Positions 59,019 to 64,000 of a DNA stretch of 64,000 nucleotides are shown piece by piece. The DNA is from JAICYJ01 sp963766445. Its GTDB lineage: Bacteria; Actinomycetota; Thermoleophilia; Gaiellales; JAICJC01. The stretch's first letter is position 1. Each line of letters starts with the position of its first letter. The notes under the pieces were generated by a model. That model saw nothing but the letters and a program-made list of their open reading frames with translations. It did not search any database and was not told the DNA's origin. Both the position numbers and the translations under genes were made by a program. The stretch is from the NCBI GenBank assembly GCA_963766445.1, contig CAVXZW010000021.1:1-64000 (forward strand), written 5' to 3'.

Positions 59019-60092
59019 GCCGCCACCCTGCCGTCTGACACGGTCAGCACGGAGGCATGCGCGCCGCCCAGGTCGGCCTGGTCGGTGGTGGTGACGATGG
59101 CCTGATCGAAGCCCGACACCGCCTCCAGCAACAGCCGCCGCCGCTCGCCGTCGAGCTCGCCGGTGACGTCGTCGAGCAGCAGCAGCGGCGGCTCGTCCCG
59201 CTCCTCCGACAGCAGGTCGGCCTCGGCCAGGATCAGCCCCAGAAGCGCGCGGCGCTGCTCGCCCTGCGACCCGTACAGCCGCAGGTCGCGGTCGTGCTCG
59301 AACAGCAGCACATCATCGAGGTGGGGGCCGGCGCCGGTGACGGCACGATCGATGTCGCGACCCCGGCGCTCGATCAGAGCCGCCTCCAGCGAGCGGCCCG
59401 GCTCGACGTTGGGCCGATAGCGCAGAGGATCGTCTCCGGGGTCGCCGCCCAGCGCACCGAGACGCCGGGCGAACGGCCCGGCCAGCCGCGTGCACAGGCG
59501 CGCGCGTGCGGCGATCAGCTGCTCACCGGCCTCGGCCAGCAGCCTGTCCCAGGGATCCAGCGCGCCGGGCTCGGCGCGGCCGGCGCGCACCCGCCGCAGC
59601 AGGTGGTTTCGCTGCGACAGCCGGCGCGCGTACTCGGCGGACGCGGCCGCGGGCGCCGGCCACAGCCGCGCCAGCACGCGGTCGAAGTAGGCACGCCGCA
59701 GCGCCGGCGCGCCCTGCACCAGCCGCAGCCGGTCGGGGGTGAACACCAGCACCGGGAACCTGCCCCAGCAGCCGCTCGACCGATCGCTCGGCCGCGCCGT
59801 TCACGGACACGCGCTTGGGCTCGCCGGGCCGGTAGCCGATCTCCACCGAGACCGGCCCGCCGGACAGGAGCACGTCGGTCTCGACGCGCAGCAGCTCGGC
59901 GCCGAACCGCACCACCTGCCCCTCGCTGGTCGTGCGCGGCGAGTAGCCGAGGCATCCGAAGTGGATCATCTCGATCAGCGCCGTCTTACCGGCGCCGTTG
60001 GGGCCGACGACGCCGACCAGTCCGGCCGGCAGCTCGACCGCGACCCGCTCGTAACACCGGAAGTCGCTGCCCCGCACGGCCACCGCGCGCAC
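59015..60092 (-). CDS. recF: DNA replication and repair protein RecF, one frame break
   Basis: An SMC-like ATPase acting at gapped DNA with RecO/RecR; about 358 residues. Walker A is VGPNGAGKT, close to the N-terminus, and the C-terminus has LYGSQGEQRRALLGLILAEA and LLLLDDVTGELDGERR. An extra G near 59757 separates SVERLLG from RFPVLVFTPDRLRLVQG. GTG 60092 lies 13 bp after the dnaN stop. Confidence 0.92.
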
Positions 60093-60105
60093 AACCCGCG
60101 CCGCG

Positions 60106-61198
60106 CTAGGAGGGCAGACGGATCGGCATGATCAGATACCAGAACGAGCCGTCCTCGCCCTGCAACAGCCCCGGGCGCAACGAGCTGATCAGCTTCAGCC
60201 GCACCGTGTCGCCCTCCACGCTCTCCACCCCATCGCGCAGGAAATCCGGGTTGAACCCGATCTCGAGCCGGTCGCCGTGAAAATCGACCGGCAGCGACTC
60301 GCGTGCCTCGCCGACGTCCTGGGTCTGGGCGGCCAGGGTCAGCGACCCCTCCTCGAAGCTCAGCCGCACCGGGCAGGTTGCGCTGCGCCATCAGCGAAGT
60401 GCGGCGGATCACGTCCAGCAGCTCCTCTTTGGAGATCGCGATCTCGTGCTCGAACGTCTGGGGAAGCAGCTGCTTGTAGTTCGGAAACTGGCCGTCGATG
60501 CGACGAGCCGACAGCCACACGCCGTCCATCCCGAACAGCACCTGGTTCTCCTGCACCGACACCTCGAGCGAGTCGCCCGTCGAGATCCGCACAACCTCGC
60601 CCAGCGCCCGCGCCGGCACAATCGCCTGCACATCGCCGGTAGCACCCGGCAGCGCCGATTCCTTCACCGACAGCCGGTAGCTGTCGGTCGCGGCCATGGT
60701 CACGGTGCCCTCGCCCAGCTCCACCAGCACGCCCGTCAGCACCGGTCGCGACTCATCCTTCGACGCTGCCCGGCCGACGTGGCTGACGGTGTCAACGAAG
60801 GCGGCACGGTCGACGGAGAACGATGACCCGGACGGAACCGGAAGCTGCGGGAAGTCCTCGGCGTTCTGCGTGTTCAGCGAGTAGCGGCTGGGGCCGCACT
60901 CGATCTGCGCGGCGCCGGTGCCGCCGGGTTGCGCGATCGTCACGTCGGCCGCCGGCAGGGCGCGCACGATGTCGAGCAGCAGACGCCCGGGCAGCACGAC
61001 GTCGCCCGGCTCCTCGACGCGCGCCTCGAGCGGCACCCGCAGCGAGATCTCCATGTCGGTCGAGGACAGCTCGATGCGCTCACCGGATGCATTCAGCAGG
61101 ATCCCCGACAGGATCTGCACGGTCGAGCGCTGCGAGACGCCGCGCGCCGCGATCTGGAGTTTTGCCAGGAGCTGATCCTGGGAACAGACGATCTTCAT
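60106..61198 (-). CDS. dnaN: DNA polymerase III beta sliding clamp, one frame break
   Basis: The ring-shaped processivity clamp, about 363 residues. It starts MKIVCSQDQLLAKLQIAARG, has VGRAASKDESRPVLTGVLVE in the middle domain, and ends FWYLIMPIRLPS. An extra base near 60372 separates TSLMAQRN from VRLSFEEGSLTL. ATG 61198 has GAGGAG about 9 nt upstream. Confidence 0.95.
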
Positions 61199-61423
61199 GC
61201 TGAGATGCTCCTCACTGCTGCAGCTTCTGTGTTTTAAGAAATTAAGAGGTTATAGGAGTAGGGGCTGTGGAGGATGCGGAAAAGCGTCGCGATCCCGCAT
61301 CAGGCCACGGAACGGGCTGGTGACGATCTGTGCCGGTCTTCCCCAGGTGATCACGGACGGCGCGGATTTCGGTGGACGGCGGTGGGACCATCGCCATTCG
61401 TCCACAGGCTTCCCACATGCTTG
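61199..61423. other. dnaA-dnaN intergenic region (possible oriC part)
   Basis: 225 bp with an unusually A/T-rich run near 61228-61258 (TTTTAAGAAATTAAGAGGTTAT), which could be an unwinding element. Degenerate DnaA-box-like CTGTGGAGG (near 61266) and GTCCACAGG (near 61401) flank it. No gene is seen. Confidence 0.5.
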
Positions 61424-62813
61424 TCAACGGCCTTGTTTGATGCGCGTGGTCAGCTCCTGCACGACGTTGAAGGCCTCGCGGTCTTCCTTCAGCAGGCGCG
61501 TGATCTTGTTGACGCCGTGCAGTACCGTGGAGTGGTCGCGGCCGCCGAACTTGGCACCGATCTTTGGGCAGCGACGCATCGGTCAGCTCGCGGCACAGGT
61601 ACATGGCGATGTGGCGCGGGTAGGCGATCGACTGCTGGCGGCGGTCGCCGCGCAGGTCTGCGATCGAGACGTGGAACAGCTCGGCGGTCGCGCCCTGGAT
61701 CTGCTCGATCGTGAGCGAGCGCGTTGCCCCCTGCGGAAACAGGTTGCGCAGCACCTCCTCAGCCAGCTCGGTCGAGATCGGCCGACCGGTCAGCGACGCG
61801 TAGGCCACGACCCGCGTGAGCGCACCCTCGAGCTCGCGGATGTTGGTCGTGACCCTGTCGGCAATGTAGGTGAGCACCTGCGAATCATCGATCTGGAACC
61901 GCTCGGTCATCACCTTCTTGCGCAGGATGGCGATGCGTGTTTCCAGATCAGGCGGCGTGACGTCGGTGATCAGTCCCCACTGAAAACGCGAGCGCAGCCG
62001 AGCCTCGAGCGTTGCCAGCTCATGCGGCGGGCGGTCGGAGGACAGCACGATCTGCTTGCCGGCCTCGTACAGGCTGTTGAACGTGTGGAAAAACTCCTCC
62101 TGCAGCCGCTCCTTGCCCTCGATGAACTGGATGTCGTCGACCAGCAGCAGGTCGTACGTGCGGTACCGCTGCTTGAAGGTGACCATGCGCCCATCCCGCA
62201 TGGAATCGACGAACTCGTTCAATACCGTCTCGGTGGTGACGTACCGCACGTTCAGCTGCGGGTGCTGCTGCAGCACGTAATGGCCGATCGCCTGCAGCAG
62301 GTGGGTTTTCCCCAGGCCGGTGCTGCCATGGATGAAAAGCGGGTTGTACGACTGCGCCGGCGATTCCGCCACGGCCAGCGCCGCGGCGTGGGCGAAACGG
62401 TTGCTGGCGCCGATCACGAACACGTCGAACGTGTACTTGGGATTGATGCCGGTGGCCGCTCCGAACCGGGCGTCCTCGGACGGGGCCACCGCGGGCTGCT
62501 CCGGGTCGGCGGTCGCCTCGACCACGTCGGGCAGGTCGGCTTCGCGGGCTCGGGCCGCCGCCTGCGCCACCTCGACGCGCAGCTCGACCACCAGGTCATG
62601 CTCCGCTGCCGCCGCGTCCAGCAGGCTGGAGAAGTGGCCCTCGATCCAGCTCTTGGTGAACTCGTTGGGGACGCCCACCACCAGACGCGACTCGTCCTGT
62701 TCGATCGCCGTCGCATTTCCGAACCAGGTCGCGAAGGTGCCGGCGTTCAGCATCTCGGCGAGGCGCTGGGAGATGGTTTCCCAGCTGGTGTCGGCGGCGG
62801 GGTCGAGGGACAT
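61424..62813 (-). CDS. dnaA: Chromosomal replication initiator DnaA, one frame break
   Basis: The AAA+ initiator that opens oriC; about 462 residues. ATG 62813 gives MSLDPAADTSWETISQRLAE. The AAA+ core has FIHGSTGLGKTHLLQAIG and LLLVDDIQFIEGKE. An extra base near 61568 separates SLPK from IGAKFGGRDHSTVLHGVNKI, the domain IV DNA-binding signature, and the repaired chain ends at 61424. A minus-strand TACACT (62824-62829) lies 10 nt before the ATG. Confidence 0.95.
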
Positions 62814-63109
62814 GCGAACGGCGAGTGTAACCCGGCACCCAGGGCCGGTACAACACCAACGGCGCGCGGTCGCGCACACCCTGCAAAGCGGCAATTTGCA
62901 GGGATTTCATCCCTTTCCCACACAGGCGTCCACAGATGTGGAAACAGACCTGTGAATGGTGGCGCCGACAAAAACACCTGCGTGTGGGCGTGTTCCCGGC
63001 GACGGCAGCGGCAGGGGTCTACGCCGGTTATCCACAGCAGAAATCTTTTGTCGCCCGCATATCTCGGCCGGGGCGGTCAAGGGCATCGCTGCTCTATACT
63101 GCCCACCGC
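62814..63109. other. Probable oriC region between dnaA and rpmH
   Basis: A 296-bp gene-free interval with a perfect DnaA box TTATCCACA (63028-63036) and three near-boxes: TTTCCCACA (62914-62922), GCGTCCACA (62926-62934) and TGTGGAAAC (62937-62945, reverse). A/T-rich patches near 62891-62912 and 63038-63062 could be unwinding sites. The promoters of dnaA and rpmH diverge from it. Confidence 0.7.
63095..63100 (+). promoter_or_regulatory. -10 of rpmH
   Basis: TATACT, 9 nt before the rpmH ATG, implies an essentially leaderless rpmH-rnpA-yidD-yidC transcript. Confidence 0.5.
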
Positions 63110-63244
63110 ATGAAGCGCACCTATCAGCCCAACACCCGCAAGCGCGCCAAGACCCACGGCTTTCGCAAGCGCATGAGCACGCGCGCCGGCCGCGCCGTGA
63201 TCAAACGTCGCCGGCTCCGTGGCCGCAAGCGCCTCTCCGCATAG
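63110..63244 (+). CDS. rpmH: 50S ribosomal protein L34
   Basis: A 44-residue ribosomal protein starting MKRTYQPNTRKRAKTHGFRK and ending in a basic tail; essentially full length and typical. It is first in the rpmH-rnpA-yidD-yidC operon next to dnaA, the conserved bacterial origin arrangement. Confidence 0.97.
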   Translation: MKRTYQPNTRKRAKTHGFRKRMSTRAGRAVIKRRRLRGRKRLSA

Positions 63245-63256
63245 AGTGACAGCCCC

Positions 63257-63649
63257 ATGACCGGCGACCACGCGTCCGCCCCTGCCGCCGTATCGAAGCG
63301 CGGGCGGCTCACGCGTGCCGCCGAGTTCGACGCAGTCACGCAGCTGGGACGAGCGGTCAGCGGCCGCTACCTGACGCTGCGCTACCGCGCCGCCGAGGGC
63401 GGCGACGCGGCTCGGGTCGGGTATGCGGTCCCCCGCAAGGTCGGTGGCGCCGTCGACCGAAACCAGGTCAAGCGGCGTCTGCGCGAGGCGATCGCCCGCT
63501 GCGACGGGCTGCTTGCGCCCGCCACCGACTACGTGCTGATCGCGCGGCCGGGGCTGGCCGCCGCCGCCGAGGCCCAGGGCTTCGACTGGCTGGTGGCCCA
63601 GGTCGAGGAGCTGCTGCGCCAGTCCGCGGACCAGGCGGGCCCGCGGTGA
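63257..63649 (+). CDS. rnpA: Ribonuclease P protein component
   Basis: The protein subunit of RNase P, which matures tRNA 5' ends; 130 residues. It starts about 10 residues before the conserved KRGRLTRAAEFDAV and carries the RNA-binding motif DRNQVKRRLREAI. The start ATG 63257 lies 12 bp after rpmH. Its stop overlaps the yidD start. Confidence 0.94.
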   Translation: MTGDHASAPAAVSKRGRLTRAAEFDAVTQLGRAVSGRYLTLRYRAAEGGDAARVGYAVPRKVGGAVDRNQVKRRLREAIARCDGLLAPATDYVLIARPGLAAAAEAQGFDWLVAQVEELLRQSADQAGPR

Positions 63650-63900
63650 GAACGCTGACCGTCTGGATGCTGCGCTGCCTGCGGATCTCGCTGATGCCGT
63701 TCCAGGCCATGACGTCGCTGACGCCCCGCACGTGCAAGTACGAGCCCACCTGCTCGCACTACGCCGAGCAGGCGATCCGCAGCCATGGCGTGCTGCGTGG
63801 CCTGACGCTGGCGAGCTGGCGGCTGCTGCGCTGCAATCCCTGGTCGAAGGGCGGGTATGACCCGGTGCCGGATGACGAAGGGCGGGTGGTGCCCTCGTGA
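63646..63900 (+). CDS. yidD: Membrane protein insertion efficiency factor YidD
   Basis: A small membrane-associated protein of 84 residues assisting YidC. The family core CKYEPTCSHYAEQAIRSHG and LLRCNPWSKGGYDPVP are intact, including three conserved Cys. GTG 63646 overlaps rnpA, and the stop overlaps yidC. Confidence 0.94.
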   Translation: MRTLTVWMLRCLRISLMPFQAMTSLTPRTCKYEPTCSHYAEQAIRSHGVLRGLTLASWRLLRCNPWSKGGYDPVPDDEGRVVPS

Positions 63901-64000
63901 TCGAGCTGTTCATCGTCTTGCAGCAGATCGAGCAGGTGCTGCAGCACGTCATCGAGTTCTACCACGACCATTTCGGCGTCTCGTGGGGCTGGTCGATCGT
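63897..64000 (+). CDS. yidC: Membrane protein insertase YidC/Oxa1 (3' end outside window)
   Basis: The first 34 residues of the insertase. GTG 63897 overlaps the yidD stop. The segment reads VLQHVIEFYHDHFGVSWGWS, matching the stretch before the first conserved membrane helix of actinobacterial YidC. The catalytic hydrophilic-groove region lies beyond the window. Confidence 0.88.
   Translation, partial: MIELFIVLQQIEQVLQHVIEFYHDHFGVSWGWSI

Overview
The window is a high-GC actinobacterial-type chromosome segment, most likely from a Thermoleophilia-like lineage (that placement is an inference). It reaches the replication origin at its right end. The order yidC-yidD-rnpA-rpmH / dnaA-dnaN-recF-DUF721-gyrB-gyrA, the type II fatty-acid synthase, the GTG/TTG starts and the 4-bp ATGA/GTGA gene overlaps all fit this. 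Many unlinked genes have a TANNNT -10 box only 5-10 nt before the start codon, so leaderless transcription appears common.

Layout: 0-3.4 kb, the end of a sugar-nucleotide (ManNAc3NAcA-type) cluster and a SpoIID-like secreted protein. 3.5-12.3 kb, signal peptidase I; a CoA-ester lyase / acyl-CoA dehydrogenase / MaoC operon behind a promoter with a perfect dyad; an amidohydrolase; an ABC exporter; a flavoprotein. 12.3-22.8 kb, ribB, a DUF3352 lipoprotein, an acyl-CoA mutase large subunit with crotonyl-CoA carboxylase/reductase, rlmN, acs, two half-size TSUP proteins, otsB. 22.8-30.6 kb, polX, a polyprenol-phosphate glycosyltransferase, thioredoxin, an EamA transporter, thiL, a Phe-rich leader peptide with attenuator before pheA, and an MrfA/YprA-type helicase. 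30.6-36.3 kb, a cobalamin riboswitch followed by seven overlapping reading frames: two exported DUF4430-like proteins, a complete ECF transporter and an exported alpha/alpha-toroid protein. 36.5-40.9 kb, two CAX antiporters and a sedolisin protease. 40.9-47.9 kb, an ECF sigma factor heading fabZ-fabH-fabD-fabG-fabF-accD-accA, with birA divergent. 48.6-53.4 kb, an amidase, an NfeD/stomatin pair and galT. 53.4-64 kb, the gyrase and replication genes and oriC.

The most novel content is (i) the riboswitch-controlled operon, whose exported parts look like the two domains of animal intrinsic factor/transcobalamin made as separate proteins beside an ECF importer, and (ii) an apparent phenylalanine attenuator whose leader peptide is itself leaderless and whose promoter is interlocked with that of thiL. 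The CCR, CoA-lyase, dehydrogenase and hydratase genes together suggest much of an ethylmalonyl-CoA pathway; its B12-dependent mutase gives a reason to import cobalamin.

Caution: about 26 single-base frame breaks are scattered over the window, including in dnaA, dnaN, recF, gyrB, fabG, fabH and fabF. Essential genes could not all be broken, so these are most simply assembly/sequencing indels. Such genes are annotated here as single reading units with the break positions given.
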